Shown: piece after piece, positions 17,216-27,840 of the stretch | How positions within the stretch are numbered: position 1 is the first letter of the stretch | Layout: the number at the start of each line of letters is the position of its first letter | From: Novosphingobium marinum | Lineage (GTDB): Bacteria > Pseudomonadota > Alphaproteobacteria > Sphingomonadales > Sphingomonadaceae | Length of the DNA: 64,000 nt | Assembly: GCF_013408095.1 (NCBI RefSeq) | Contig: NZ_JACBZF010000004.1 | Span: 248,001-312,000, forward strand | Direction of reading: 5' to 3' | The notes under the pieces: generated by a model | Told to the model about the DNA's origin: nothing | Seen by the model: the letters and a program-made list of their open reading frames with translations, nothing else | The model's database searches: none | Made by a program: the position numbers and the translations under genes

Positions 17216-18628
17216 ATGCACGGAACCGGCCATTCAGCCAACCGTTCCGCACAGATGACCTGCATCTCGCGCTTGTGGCTGTGCCGGATCTGCGCCCTGC
17301 TCGCCCTGGCCGCATTCACGCCGGCCGTTTCCGCCCCGGTCCTGAACGAAGCGCCCGAACCGTCAGCCGCGCCGACGATCGCGGCCAGCGTCGCCGCCGG
17401 CGACGACGCGCAGATCGCCGAGCGGATACGCGGCATCTTCGCCGAGATCGAGAGCCTGCAGGACATCAGGGTTCGGGTTTCTTCGGGAGTCGTCACCCTT
17501 GCCGGCGCGGTACCCGGCGACGACATCGACCGGGCGGAAGCCATTGCCTCGCGCGTCACGGGCGTCGTGACGGTCCAGAACCAGCTTGAGCGCGACGTGG
17601 AGGTCGGTCGCAACCTCGACCCCGCGATCGGCGGGCTTTCGGAACGCTTCAACGGCGCCGTGCGCGCATTGCCCCTCGTCGCGGTCGCGATCCTGGTAGC
17701 GCTGGTCATAGCCGCATTCGGCTACCTCGTCGCCCGGTTGCCATGGTGGCGGCGGCTGAGCCCCAATGCATTCCTCACCGACCTTATCGGGACCGCGATC
17801 AGGACGCTCTTCATCGGCATCGGTATCGTCATCGCGCTCGACATCCTGGGAGCGACCGCCTTGCTGGGAGCAGTCCTGGGCGGCGCGGGCGTGATCGGCA
17901 TCGCGCTCGGCTTCGCGATGCGCGACACGGTCGAGAACTACGTCGCATCGCTGATGCTGTCGGTGCGCCAGCCGTTCCGCGCGAACGACCATGTCGTGAT
18001 CGACGAACTGGAAGGCCGCGTGATCCGCCTGACCAGCCGCGCGACGATCCTGATGACGCTGGACGGCAATCATTTGCGTATCCCGAACAGCACGGTCTTC
18101 AAGGCGGTCATCCTGAACTACACACGAAACCCGCAGCGGCGCTTCGAGTTCGATCTCGGCATCGATGCCGAGGATGATCCTAACGCGGCGCGCCACCTCG
18201 GTGTCGAAGTCCTGGGCAGCCTCGACTACGTGCTCGACGATCCGCCGCCGCTTGCCGTCGTGCAGGAAGTCGGCGATTCGAACATCGTCATTCGCTTCAT
18301 GGGCTGGATCGACCAGCGAGACGCAGACTTCCTGAAGGCCAGGAGTCGGGCGATCCCGGCGGTGAAGTCGGCGCTCGAAGAAGCCGGGTTCGCGCTTCCC
18401 GAGCCGATCTACAGGCTCCGTTTCGACAGCGGTGCGGCGTTACCGCTCGAAACGCACGAAGCATCGGGCAAACCGCAGGCGGAGCCGCGCAAGCGCAAAT
18501 CGGCACCGGTCGATGCCCCGAGAGACGTCGAGCCGGCCGACGAAATCGCCGCGATGGTCGAACGCGAGCGCCGGGCCGGAGCCGGGCGGGAAAAGGACCT
18601 GCTCGACCATGACCGGCCCGTCGAATAG
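17216..18628 (+). CDS. Mechanosensitive channel with N-terminal BON domain
   Basis: This protein of up to 470 residues has a signal-like segment, a periplasmic BON domain (about residues 65-125; IRVRVSSGVVTLAGAV and ASRVTGVVTVQNQL), three membrane helices (145-245) and the MscS core with the glycine-rich pore helix GGAGVIGIALGFAMRDTVENY and the beta domain (IPNSTVFKAVILNYTRNPQRRFEF). MscS channels release solutes during hypo-osmotic shock; BON domains bind membrane lipids. The C-terminal 60 residues are charged and probably disordered. ATG 17216 gives the full frame, while ATG 17255 would start directly at the signal peptide. It may be cotranscribed with pmbA. Confidence 0.88.
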   Translation: MHGTGHSANRSAQMTCISRLWLCRICALLALAAFTPAVSAPVLNEAPEPSAAPTIAASVAAGDDAQIAERIRGIFAEIESLQDIRVRVSSGVVTLAGAVPGDDIDRAEAIASRVTGVVTVQNQLERDVEVGRNLDPAIGGLSERFNGAVRALPLVAVAILVALVIAAFGYLVARLPWWRRLSPNAFLTDLIGTAIRTLFIGIGIVIALDILGATALLGAVLGGAGVIGIALGFAMRDTVENYVASLMLSVRQPFRANDHVVIDELEGRVIRLTSRATILMTLDGNHLRIPNSTVFKAVILNYTRNPQRRFEFDLGIDAEDDPNAARHLGVEVLGSLDYVLDDPPPLAVVQEVGDSNIVIRFMGWIDQRDADFLKARSRAIPAVKSALEEAGFALPEPIYRLRFDSGAALPLETHEASGKPQAEPRKRKSAPVDAPRDVEPADEIAAMVERERRAGAGREKDLLDHDRPVE

Positions 18629-18640
18629 CACTCGAAAGGC

Positions 18641-19180
18641 TCAGGCCGCGGCCTTGTCCTTCGCGCGGTCGATTGCCTCCACGACGATCCGGCGCGCCTC
18701 GTCCGCACCGCCCCAGGTGCCGATACGCACCCACTTCTCGTCCTCGAGATCCTTGTAGTGCGTGAAGAAGTGCTCGATCTGCTTGAACACGATTTCGGGC
18801 AGGTCGCCCTTCTCGCTCACCTTGGTGTAGTACGGGAACGTCGAATCCACCGGCACGCAGACCAGCTTTTCGTCGCCGCCATGCTCGTCCTCCAGGTTGA
18901 GGACCGCGATCGGGCGGGCGCGGACGACCGAACCCGGAACGAACGAGGAGCGGGCCACGACCAGCGCATCGAGCGGGTCGCCGTCGGGCGAGAGCGTATG
19001 CGGTACGAAGCCGTAGTTCGCCGGGTAGCGCATCGGGGTGTGCAGGATGCGATCGACGAAAAGCGCGCCCGACTCCTTGTCGAACTCGTACTTCACCGGC
19101 TCGCCGCCCACCGGTACCTCGATAATGACGTTCAGGCTCTCGGGAGGATTGTCGCCGATGGCGATCTTGTCGATACGCAT
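18641..19180 (-). CDS. ppa: Inorganic pyrophosphatase
   Basis: This 179-residue family I soluble pyrophosphatase hydrolyses PPi to phosphate and drives biosynthetic reactions. The signature SPDGDPLDALV holds the metal-binding Asp residues, and KYEFDKESGALFVDRIL and HFFTHYKDLE are conserved. ATG 19180 is the family start; the frame upstream is open but unsupported. It converges with the BON-MscS gene and is divergent from hisS, with about 145 bases of shared upstream sequence. Confidence 0.97.
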   Translation of the reverse strand: MRIDKIAIGDNPPESLNVIIEVPVGGEPVKYEFDKESGALFVDRILHTPMRYPANYGFVPHTLSPDGDPLDALVVARSSFVPGSVVRARPIAVLNLEDEHGGDEKLVCVPVDSTFPYYTKVSEKGDLPEIVFKQIEHFFTHYKDLEDEKWVRIGTWGGADEARRIVVEAIDRAKDKAAA

Positions 19181-19324
19181 GGTATGCCTTTGCATTGGGC
19201 ACCCGGGGGATGCCTGATTGAAGGATCGCGCGCGCTTTAACCCCGGCAATGCTGCACCGCAACAGGAAGCTCCGCCGTTCGCCGCTCTTTTCCCGCGCCC
19301 GCAATGGGGCTAAGCGCGCCGGCC

Positions 19325-20584
19325 ATGAGCAAGCCCGACAAGACACCCCAGGCAATCCGCGGAACGCAGGACATCTTCGGCGTCGAAGCAGAGGCCTTCG
19401 CACACGTCGTCGAGACATTCGAACGCGTACGACACCTGTATCGTTTCCGGCGCGTGGAAATGCCGGTGTTCGAAAAGACCGCCGTGTTCTCCCGATCGCT
19501 GGGCGAGACGACCGACGTCGTTTCCAAGGAAATGTACTCTTTCGAGGATCGCGGAGGCGAATCGCTGACGCTTCGGCCCGAGTTCACCGCCGGGATCGCG
19601 CGCGCCTTCCTGACCGGCGGCTGGCAACAGCACGCACCGCTCAAGGTGGCAACGCATGGCCCGCTGTTCCGCTACGAGCGCCCGCAGAAGGGCCGCTATC
19701 GCCAGTTCCACCAGATCGACGCCGAGATCATCGGCGCATCCGAACCGCAGGCCGACATCGAACTGCTCGTCATGGCGGACCAGATCCTGAACGAACTGGG
19801 CATCGCTGACGGCGTGACGCTCCAGCTCAACACGCTCGGCGATGCGGAAAGCCGCGAGGCTTGGCGCGCGGCGCTGGTCGAATACTTCTCCGCGCACCGC
19901 AGCGATCTGTCGGAGGATTCGCAGGACCGGCTCGATCGCAACCCCTTGCGCATCCTCGATTCGAAAGACCCGCGCGACAGGGCCTTCACCGCCGAGGCGC
20001 CGAAGATCGACGATTTCCTGTCGGGCGAGGCGCAGGACTTCTTCAGCAAGGTCACCGAAGGGCTCGACGCCGCCGGCGTCGCCTGGACGCGGATGGAATC
20101 GCTGGTGCGCGGGCTCGACTATTATCGCCACACCGCCTTCGAATTCGTCACCGACCGCCTCGGTGCTCAGGGCACCGTTCTGGGCGGAGGGCGTTACGAT
20201 GGCCTGATCGAAGCGCTCGGCGGACCGCACACGCCTGCTGTCGGCTGGGCCGCCGGGATCGAGCGGCTGGCGATGCTGGTAAACGACGCCGGCATCGGGG
20301 TCGAACAGCGCCTCGAAATCGCGATCGCGGCAGAGAACCCTGACAGAGAAGCCGAAGCCGGAGCATTGGCCACAGCCATGCGGCGCGCGGGCTTTGCTAC
20401 TGAGTTGTTCGCAACCGGCAGTCCCCGCAAGCGATACGACAAGGCAAAGAAGGCGGAACCGGCTGTATTGATCTCTCTGGATGTCAGAGAGGGCGTGCCA
20501 ACCCACTCGTCGTCACTTCTTGACGAGAACTTCGGACGCGCAGACGAGGCTGCTCGGGTGTTCGATAGCTACAAGTTGACCTGA
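19325..20584 (+). CDS. hisS: Histidyl-tRNA synthetase
   Basis: This 419-residue class II aminoacyl-tRNA synthetase charges tRNA-His. Motif 2 ([19 protein letters not shown]), the histidine-specific [15 protein letters not shown], and motif 3 ([14 protein letters not shown]) are all present, followed by the anticodon-binding domain. The start ATG 19325 ([16 protein letters not shown]) is used in preference to an upstream ATG at 19304, as homology begins with the RGTQD segment. The TGA stop is directly followed by the prfA ATG, so hisS, prfA and prmC form one operon. Confidence 0.97.
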   Translation: MSKPDKTPQAIRGTQDIFGVEAEAFAHVVETFERVRHLYRFRRVEMPVFEKTAVFSRSLGETTDVVSKEMYSFEDRGGESLTLRPEFTAGIARAFLTGGWQQHAPLKVATHGPLFRYERPQKGRYRQFHQIDAEIIGASEPQADIELLVMADQILNELGIADGVTLQLNTLGDAESREAWRAALVEYFSAHRSDLSEDSQDRLDRNPLRILDSKDPRDRAFTAEAPKIDDFLSGEAQDFFSKVTEGLDAAGVAWTRMESLVRGLDYYRHTAFEFVTDRLGAQGTVLGGGRYDGLIEALGGPHTPAVGWAAGIERLAMLVNDAGIGVEQRLEIAIAAENPDREAEAGALATAMRRAGFATELFATGSPRKRYDKAKKAEPAVLISLDVREGVPTHSSSLLDENFGRADEAARVFDSYKLT

Positions 20585-21647
<1,063 letters not shown>

Positions 21648-21655
<8 letters not shown>

Positions 21656-22490
21656 CCGCACGGTAGCGACCGCGCTGCGCGACGCCGCCCTGCAACTGGG
21701 CGCAACCTGCGACACCGCGCGGCTCGATGCGGAACTGCTGATGGCGCACGCGCTGGGCGTTTCGCGCTCCGAGTTGCTCCTGCGCCATGTCCGGGAAGAC
21801 GAGCCGCCCGGCTTCGCCGCGCTGGTCGAGCGGCGGCTTGGGCACGAGCCGGTTGCGTACATCGTCGGTCGGCAGGAATTCTACGGCCTTCCGTTCGAGG
21901 TCGCACGCGGCGTACTGATCCCGCGCGCTGACAGCGAAACGCTGGTCGAGGCGGCGCTGGCTGCCCGGCCGGATGCCAAACGCGTCCTCGATTGCGGCAC
22001 CGGGTCGGGCGCGCTGCTGCTTGCCGTCCTAGCGAACCTGCCGGAAGCGGCGGGCGTCGGTATCGATCGCAGCGCGGATGCCCTTGCGATCGCGAAGCGC
22101 AACGCCGTGACGCTCGGACTGGCCGACAGGGCGCACTTCGTGCAGGCTGACTGGGAGGCAGCCGGATGGCGGCAGACCATCGGCGGCCCCTTCGACCTCG
22201 TCCTGGCCAATCCGCCCTACGTCGAAAGCGACGCCGACCTTGCGCGCTCGGTACGCGATCATGAGCCGGCGGAGGCCTTGTTTGCCGGACCGGAAGGCCT
22301 GGACGCCTACCGCGCCCTCGTCCCGCAGGTTCCTGGCCTGCTCGCGGCGGCGGGCCGCGCTTTCTTCGAGATCGGCGCTGCGCAGGCAACGCACGTCGGC
22401 AGGATCGCCGCCGATTCGGGACTTGACTGGCAAATCCATCGCGACCTCGGGGGACGCGACCGCGTCATCGAACTTTCGCACGCGGATTAA
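21648..22490 (+). CDS. prmC: Release factor glutamine methyltransferase
   Basis: This 280-residue SAM-dependent methyltransferase modifies the Gln of the GGQ motif in RF1 and RF2. The SAM motif is [16 protein letters not shown] and the glutamine-binding NPPY is at residues 188-191. The helical N-terminal substrate-binding domain and the [19 protein letters not shown] segment (here [16 protein letters not shown]) are conserved. Translation is coupled to prfA by an eight-base overlap. Confidence 0.97.
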
Positions 22491-22544
22491 GTTTTTGCTT
22501 GGCAATCCGCTTTATCGTCCCTAAGCCTAAGGAGAAGCCAGCAG

Positions 22545-22640
22545 ATGGATGGAATTTTTCCCATCGGGCGGCTTTCACTCCAGCATTTGCAGGCGGTCGT
22601 GGAAACCATCCGCGTACCCGACGCAGGTGTAGGGCCATGA
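22545..22640 (+). CDS. Possible 31-codon leader peptide upstream of DUF4167 gene
   Basis: A short frame starts at ATG 22545, ten bases after AAGGAG, and encodes MDGIFPIGRLSLQHLQAVV plus a short tail ending GVGP. It ends at TGA 22640, 88 bases before the TTG start of the DUF4167 gene. It is too short for homology arguments, and the good ribosome site is the only positive evidence. It might be an upstream regulatory frame or chance. The rest of the 238-base gap shows no promoter or terminator I can defend. Confidence 0.35.
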   Translation: MDGIFPIGRLSLQHLQAVVETIRVPDAGVGP

Positions 22641-22728
22641 CGTGGGTGTGGCGTCGTGGCGGAGTGACATGCGACATGCCGCCGGAATGAACCGGCCGGG
22701 CAGTCTGGGGTTTTTGAGGAAATCATCC

Positions 22729-23475
22729 TTGAACAGCAATCGTGGAAATAACCGTCGGCGCGGCCGCGGTGGCAACCGTCAACAAGGCAACCAGCCGCAG
22801 AACCGGATCGACAGCCGGGCGCGCGGCAATGCCCCGCAGCTCCTCGACAAGTACAAGAAGCTTGCGCACGATGCGCACCTGAACGGCGATCGCGTACAGG
22901 AGGAATACTTCCTGCAGTTCGCGGACCACTATTTCCGGGTGATTGCCGACGGCAAGCAGCGCCAGGAAGAACAGCGCCAGCGCCGCGACGAGCGCCAGCA
23001 GTCGCAGGACGACAGCGACGACGACGGTAACGACGACCGTGGCGGTGGCAACCGCGGCGGTCGCGACGACGACGATCGCGACGACAACCGTTCGAGGCGC
23101 AAGGGCCGCGGCAACCGCTCGCGGCGCAACGACGACGACGACCGGTACGACGGTTCCGACGACAACGACGACGACGGCGATGGCGACGAGGATGACGAAC
23201 GTTCGATCTTCGAGCCGGCAGAGAATCCGTTCGTTCGCGAGAAGAAGCCTTCGCGCGGGGGGACGAAGAGCGCCCGCAAGCCACGCCGCAAGTCTGACGA
23301 CGAAGGCGAAGACAGCGGAAACGGCGACAAAGCCGGCCTCGATCCGTCGGCGCTTCCGCCCGCGATTTCCGACAAGGACGATGGCGAGGCCGAGGAAAAG
23401 CCCAAGCGCAAGCGCGCCACGCGCAAGACCAAGCCTTCCGACGACGCCGACGAGTCGCTGCAGACCGTGAACTGA
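22729..23475 (+). CDS. DUF4167 domain protein with Asp/Arg-rich low-complexity tail
   Basis: This 248-residue protein has an Arg/Asn/Gly-rich start (NNRRRGRGGNRQQGN), then the conserved DUF4167 block (residues about 28-80: IDSRARGNAPQLLDKYKKLA, GDRVQEEYFLQFADHYFRV), then a long Asp/Arg/Gly-rich stretch and a Lys-rich end. The DUF is alphaproteobacterial, usually next to prmC, and of unknown function; its N-terminus looks RNA-binding, which is inference. TTG 22729 is taken as start, with GAGG nine bases upstream, since ATG codons further upstream precede non-conserved sequence. The acidic/basic tail is probably disordered. Confidence 0.85.
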   Translation: MNSNRGNNRRRGRGGNRQQGNQPQNRIDSRARGNAPQLLDKYKKLAHDAHLNGDRVQEEYFLQFADHYFRVIADGKQRQEEQRQRRDERQQSQDDSDDDGNDDRGGGNRGGRDDDDRDDNRSRRKGRGNRSRRNDDDDRYDGSDDNDDDGDGDEDDERSIFEPAENPFVREKKPSRGGTKSARKPRRKSDDEGEDSGNGDKAGLDPSALPPAISDKDDGEAEEKPKRKRATRKTKPSDDADESLQTVN

Positions 23476-23531
23476 AGGACTGGCAGGTTCCTGCCTGACG
23501 ATAATCCGGCGATGCGGCGAGATTGCTTGCC

Positions 23532-25187
23532 ATGCCTCGCCCGCGTGTCCAGAACCCGGCGCGCATGCTGACGATCCTGCAGACAGCCCGAAATGGGGTC
23601 GCGCGTCCCGCGTTCATGGCGCTTGCGCTTGGCGCCGTGGCGGCCTGCGGATTCCAGCCTCTCGCCATCTGGCCGCTGACGATACTGGCCGTTGCCGGCC
23701 TGATCGCATGCACGGCACGGGCACGCGGGACGGGCCATGCCTTCCTGATCGGCTGGGCTTTCGGGCTCGCCCACTTTTCGGTCGGCAACAACTGGATCGC
23801 GACCGCCTTTACCTACCAAGCGAACATGCCCACCTGGCTTGGCGGTGTCGCAGTCGTTCTGCTGTCGGTGTATCTGGCCGTTTACCCGGCGCTGGCCACT
23901 GCAGGCGCATGGCTGCTCGTCCACCGCCTTGGAGGTTCGGCCCGCGGCTGGCCTTTCGGAATCGCGCTGGCCGCGCTGTGGATCGTGACCGAGTGGCTGC
24001 GGGCGTGGATATTCACCGGTTTTGCCTGGAACCCGCTGGGTGTCGCGCTGCTCGGCCCATACGATGCGCAGGGACTGGCGCTGCTGCTTCCCTGGACCGG
24101 CACGTATGCGCTGTCCGGCGTGCTCGTGGTCATCGCCGAATTGCTGCGCCAGGCAGTGCTTTCGCTAACCGGCGGCGACAGGCGCAGGCGGCTCGCGCTT
24201 CTCATGGCGGCATCCGCCTCGGCTGCAGGACTCGGCGCACTGATGATCTTGCCCGCGCGATATCTGGAGCCGACCGAGGGCGCGATACGCTACACTCTCG
24301 TACAGCCCGACATCCGGCAGGAATTCATCAACGACGCACGCTTCTACGAGCGGAATTTCTGGAAGGTCGCACGCCTCAGTAGGCCGGAGAAGGAGGGCGA
24401 ACGACGCGTGGTGCTATGGCCGGAATCGGGCATTCCCGACTATCTGCGCGAGGGGTACCCGCCGCATCTCTACCGCCAGTTCACTTTCGCCGGGGATCCC
24501 GCCGTTGCGCGTGAGCGTATCGGCAGGGTAGTCGGACCCTATGCGCTCGTCATGTCGGGCGTGGTAGACCTCGTCATGAGAAACGGCGACGACATCGCGG
24601 CGCGCAATACGGTCACCGCGATCGACTGGCGCGGCAACATCGTGGCCAGCTACTCCAAGGCGCACCTCGTCCCCTACGGCGAGTACCTCGCACTGCGCTG
24701 GCTGCTCGAGCCGCTGGGAGCGACACGCCTAGTTCCCGGCGCACTCGACTTCTGGGCCGGGCCGGGGCCGCTTACCTACGATCTCGGCGAGTACGGCCGC
24801 GTTGCGGTGCAGATCTGCTACGAAATCATCTTTTCGGGACAGGTCGTCGATCCGGAGCATCGGCCGGACTACATCTTCAATCCCTCCAACGACGGCTGGT
24901 TCGGAAGCTGGGGACCGCCGCAGCATCTGGCACAGGCGCGCCTTCGCGCCATCGAGGAGGGCCTCCCGGTGCTTCGCGCCACCACCACCGGCATCAGCGC
25001 CGTGATCGATGCCAACGGCATCGTACGCCACCATATCCCCCGTCACCGCGAAGGCAGGATTGATGGCCGCATCCCCCCGCCGCATGCTCCGACGCTGTTC
25101 GCACGCATCGGAAATGCGCTGCCGCTGGCGTGGGCCGTGCTGCTCCTGATGGGTTCGACGGTTGCGTTGCGCAGGCGCAAACGGTAG
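23532..25187 (+). CDS. lnt: Apolipoprotein N-acyltransferase
   Basis: This 551-residue inner-membrane enzyme adds the third acyl chain to lipoproteins. About eight N-terminal membrane helices are followed by a periplasmic nitrilase-fold domain with the catalytic triad readable as E298 (WPESGIPDY), K376 (SKAHLVPYGEY) and C429 (QICYEIIF). ATG 23532 is used; a TTG nine bases earlier and an ATG at 23565 are alternatives. It lies between the DUF4167 gene and metK on the same strand. The several lipoprotein genes in this window would be its substrates. Confidence 0.95.
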   Translation: MPRPRVQNPARMLTILQTARNGVARPAFMALALGAVAACGFQPLAIWPLTILAVAGLIACTARARGTGHAFLIGWAFGLAHFSVGNNWIATAFTYQANMPTWLGGVAVVLLSVYLAVYPALATAGAWLLVHRLGGSARGWPFGIALAALWIVTEWLRAWIFTGFAWNPLGVALLGPYDAQGLALLLPWTGTYALSGVLVVIAELLRQAVLSLTGGDRRRRLALLMAASASAAGLGALMILPARYLEPTEGAIRYTLVQPDIRQEFINDARFYERNFWKVARLSRPEKEGERRVVLWPESGIPDYLREGYPPHLYRQFTFAGDPAVARERIGRVVGPYALVMSGVVDLVMRNGDDIAARNTVTAIDWRGNIVASYSKAHLVPYGEYLALRWLLEPLGATRLVPGALDFWAGPGPLTYDLGEYGRVAVQICYEIIFSGQVVDPEHRPDYIFNPSNDGWFGSWGPPQHLAQARLRAIEEGLPVLRATTTGISAVIDANGIVRHHIPRHREGRIDGRIPPPHAPTLFARIGNALPLAWAVLLLMGSTVALRRRKR

Positions 25188-25200
25188 ACGAGCACCTGAC

Positions 25201-25216
25201 ATAAAGATTCCTTTAT
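25201..25216. promoter_or_regulatory. Inverted repeat before metK, candidate operator
   Basis: ATAAAG-ATTC-CTTTAT is a perfect six-base inverted repeat ending 15 bases before the metK ATG. It is AT-rich in a GC-rich setting and touches the ribosome-site region, a position suited to repression. Alphaproteobacterial methionine-cycle genes can be controlled by the S-adenosylhomocysteine-responsive SahR repressor at AT-rich palindromes; assignment to SahR is inference. Confidence 0.5.
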
Positions 25217-25231
25217 ATGACAGGATGAGCA

Positions 25232-26482
25232 ATGCGCACCGATTATCTCTTCACGTCCGAAAGCGTCTCCGAAGGGCATCCGGACAAGGTTTCCGACCAG
25301 ATTTCCGACGCAATCGTCGATCTGTTCCTGTCGAAGGATCCCGAAGCCCGCGTCGCGTGCGAAACGCTGACGACCACGGACCGCGTCGTTCTCGCCGGGG
25401 AAGTTCGCGGCAAGGGCATGATCGATACCGAGGGCAACTGGGAGCCTGGCGCGTTCGAGGAAATTGCCAATGTCGTGCGTAACGTGGTCAAGGACATCGG
25501 CTACGAGCAGACAGGCTTCCACTGGAAAAACCTGAAGTTCGAGAACCACCTGCACCCGCAGAGCGCCGACATCGCGCAGGGCGTCGATTCGGCTGGCAAC
25601 AAGGACGAGGGCGCGGGCGACCAGGGCATCATGTTCGGCTATGCCAGCGACGAGACCGACGACCTGATGCCCGCGACTCTCGATTACAGCCACAAGATCC
25701 TGCACAAGATGGCCGCAGACCGCCACTCGGGCGCGGCGCCGTTCCTCGAACCCGACGCCAAGAGCCAGGTCACGCTGCGCTATCGCAATGGCAAGCCGGT
25801 CGCTGCGACGGCCATTGTCGTCTCCACGCAGCACGCCGTGGATTACTGCGAGCCCTGGCAGAAGGACGGGAAATCTGGCGGCGACACCGCGAAATACGCC
25901 GAGCTCCGCGAATACGTGAAGGGAGCGATCGCGTCCGTCATCCCGGCCGAACTGCTCAGCGACGAGACCGTCTACCACATCAACCCGACCGGCAAGTTCG
26001 AGATCGGCGGGCCGGACGGCGACGCGGGCCTCACCGGTCGCAAGATCATCGTCGATACCTATGGCGGTGCAGCACCGCACGGAGGTGGAGCGTTTTCGGG
26101 CAAGGACCCGACCAAGGTCGACCGCTCGGCCGCCTACGTCACTCGCTATATCGCGAAGAACATCGTGGCGGCAGGGCTCGCCCGGATGTGCACCATCCAG
26201 GTGTCCTACGCGATCGGCGTGTCCGAACCGCTCTCGCTCTACGTCGATACCAGCGGCACCGGGACCGTTCCCGACGAGAAGATCGAGGCGGCGATCTGGG
26301 CCGTCGCCAAGGCGCGCCTCGGCGGCCTGACCCCGCGCGGCATCCGTCTCGGCCTGGGCCTCAACAAGCCGATCTATCGGCGTTCGGCCGCTTACGGCCA
26401 CTTCGGACGCACCACGGAAGGCGATTACTTCCCGTGGGAACGCACCGACCTCGTCGACGACCTGAAGGCCGCGATCAACTGA
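25232..26482 (+). CDS. metK: S-adenosylmethionine synthetase
   Basis: This 416-residue enzyme makes S-adenosylmethionine from methionine and ATP. The N-terminal [20 protein letters not shown] carries ATP and metal contacts; [12 protein letters not shown] is the flexible-loop signature and [19 protein letters not shown] is the second family signature. A good ribosome site (AGGATG) precedes ATG 25232, and an inverted repeat lies just upstream. It follows lnt on the same strand by 44 bases. Confidence 0.98.
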   Translation: MRTDYLFTSESVSEGHPDKVSDQISDAIVDLFLSKDPEARVACETLTTTDRVVLAGEVRGKGMIDTEGNWEPGAFEEIANVVRNVVKDIGYEQTGFHWKNLKFENHLHPQSADIAQGVDSAGNKDEGAGDQGIMFGYASDETDDLMPATLDYSHKILHKMAADRHSGAAPFLEPDAKSQVTLRYRNGKPVAATAIVVSTQHAVDYCEPWQKDGKSGGDTAKYAELREYVKGAIASVIPAELLSDETVYHINPTGKFEIGGPDGDAGLTGRKIIVDTYGGAAPHGGGAFSGKDPTKVDRSAAYVTRYIAKNIVAAGLARMCTIQVSYAIGVSEPLSLYVDTSGTGTVPDEKIEAAIWAVAKARLGGLTPRGIRLGLGLNKPIYRRSAAYGHFGRTTEGDYFPWERTDLVDDLKAAIN

Positions 26483-26558
26483 ACCGTTCGGGAATCGGGT
26501 GACGCGAGGCAGCGTGCGGGTTAGGATGCTCGCGAAAACACACGGGAGAGCCTCCGCC

Positions 26559-27113
26559 ATGTCACGTATCCGACTTCTCGAACTGTCCGAAATGGACCCC
26601 AAGATGGCGGACATCGCCGTCAACATGGAAAAGATGGTGGGTGACGGCACCGCGATGCGGGCCGTCGCGCACCGACCCGACATCGTCGAGGCCTTTGGCG
26701 AATTCTACTGGAAGCTCCAGATGGAAGGCCTGCTCGACCGCAAGCTGGTCGAGCTCGTGAGGCTCGCCATCGCCCAGATCAACCAGTGCGCCAACTGCCT
26801 GCAGTCGCGCTATCAGGATTCGATCGAGGAGGGCCTGACCGAGGAAATGATCGCCGCGCTTCCGCAAGCGCAGACATCCGACCTGTTTACCGAGCGCGAA
26901 AAGGCCGCGATCGAGTACGCGCAGAAAATGGCGTTCAATCATTTCGACGTCGGCGACGAGGACTTCACGCGCCTGCACCAACACTTCAGCGAGAAGGAAA
27001 TCGTCGAGCTCTGCTTCGACGTGGCGCAATTCATCGGCATAGGCCGGATGTTCGCGGTCCTTGACGCGACCAACACCGCTTGCGCGATCCCGACCGCAGT
27101 GGCGGCCGAGTAG
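26559..27113 (+). CDS. Carboxymuconolactone decarboxylase (AhpD-like) family protein
   Basis: This 184-residue all-helical protein has the AhpD-type active site: a CxxC pair with following His-like context in NQCANCLQSRYQDSIEEGL. Members are either decarboxylases or peroxidase partners using the two Cys residues; CANC favours redox activity. ATG 26559 has GGGAGAG upstream. One base separates its stop from the following EthD gene, so the pair is an operon, perhaps for oxidation of a small organic substrate. Confidence 0.85.
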   Translation: MSRIRLLELSEMDPKMADIAVNMEKMVGDGTAMRAVAHRPDIVEAFGEFYWKLQMEGLLDRKLVELVRLAIAQINQCANCLQSRYQDSIEEGLTEEMIAALPQAQTSDLFTEREKAAIEYAQKMAFNHFDVGDEDFTRLHQHFSEKEIVELCFDVAQFIGIGRMFAVLDATNTACAIPTAVAAE

Positions 27114-27114
27114 G

Positions 27115-27822
27115 ATGGGCGAACGCGTCGGGCTGGCCAAGGCCGCCCTCTACTTCGATGCCACCAACGGGATCGACGCGGCGATTGATGCTGCGCAAGC
27201 GCAGGCCGACGAGCTTGCGGGCACCCTTCCCGGGGGCATAGCCCAACGACTGGCGCGCCGGGTCACCGACATGCCGCTCATCCCTCACCAGAAGGTGATG
27301 GCGGACAGTCCCAAGCCATTCGACATCGCCTACCAGCTGTCTTCGGAAAACGATGCCGATCGCGATGCGATGGTGCTTGCCGTCGCAGCGATGGCGGAAA
27401 CGATCGCCGCTCATATCGACAAGGGTCATGCGGCCGTTCTCGTCGGGCGGGAGATCGCGATCACGCGGGGGGACGGTCCCATCTACAACATCATGCCGCT
27501 GCGGGCCCTGCCCGGCATGACCCACGACGAGTTCATGCACCACTGGTTCGATCGCCACGCGACGCTGGGCGAGGGTGTCGACGGCGTGCGATACCGCCAG
27601 AACCACGTCGACTATCCGCCTACCGAGGACCTCGCCGCACGGATCGGCCTTTCGTTCGAACCGATGGACGGCCTGACCGAGTCCTATTTCGACAGCGTCG
27701 ATGCGGCGGTCGAAATCCTGTCGCAGGAAACGGTCGCCGTCGATGCGATCGAGGACGAAAGACGCTTCATCCATCACCCCCGGTCGCAGTTCGGCATCTA
27801 CGAGACGGTGTGGCGGGCCTGA
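27115..27822 (+). CDS. EthD-domain dimeric alpha-beta barrel protein
   Basis: This 235-residue protein contains two ferredoxin-like halves; the second (PLRALPGMTHDEFMHHWFDRHATLGEGV ... YRQNHVDYP) is a recognisable EthD domain, found in accessory proteins of ether and ring degradation. ATG 27115 is nearly fused to the preceding gene's stop, with GAGTAGG as ribosome site. The function is not established; it probably acts with the AhpD-like protein. Confidence 0.75.
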   Translation: MGERVGLAKAALYFDATNGIDAAIDAAQAQADELAGTLPGGIAQRLARRVTDMPLIPHQKVMADSPKPFDIAYQLSSENDADRDAMVLAVAAMAETIAAHIDKGHAAVLVGREIAITRGDGPIYNIMPLRALPGMTHDEFMHHWFDRHATLGEGVDGVRYRQNHVDYPPTEDLAARIGLSFEPMDGLTESYFDSVDAAVEILSQETVAVDAIEDERRFIHHPRSQFGIYETVWRA

Positions 27823-27832
27823 CGGCCCGCCA
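27811..27832. terminator. Hairpin with EthD stop codon in its loop
   Basis: TGGCGGGCC pairs perfectly with GGCCCGCCA around the tetraloop TGAC, which contains the EthD-gene stop codon. It lies between convergent genes. No T-run follows on either strand, so it is a structural 3' end or a weak bidirectional terminator. Confidence 0.4.
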
Positions 27833-27840
27833 GCGATCGG

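Noticed and set aside
22970..23300. Short-repeat array or CRISPR-like pattern
   Set aside because: Repetition comes from GAC/CGC codons of the Asp/Arg-rich tail of the DUF4167 protein; there are no fixed-length repeats and spacers.
25188..25231. SAM riboswitch upstream of metK
   Set aside because: The gap is only 44 bases with a single short palindrome; no SAM-II or SAM-V pseudoknot elements can be drawn.
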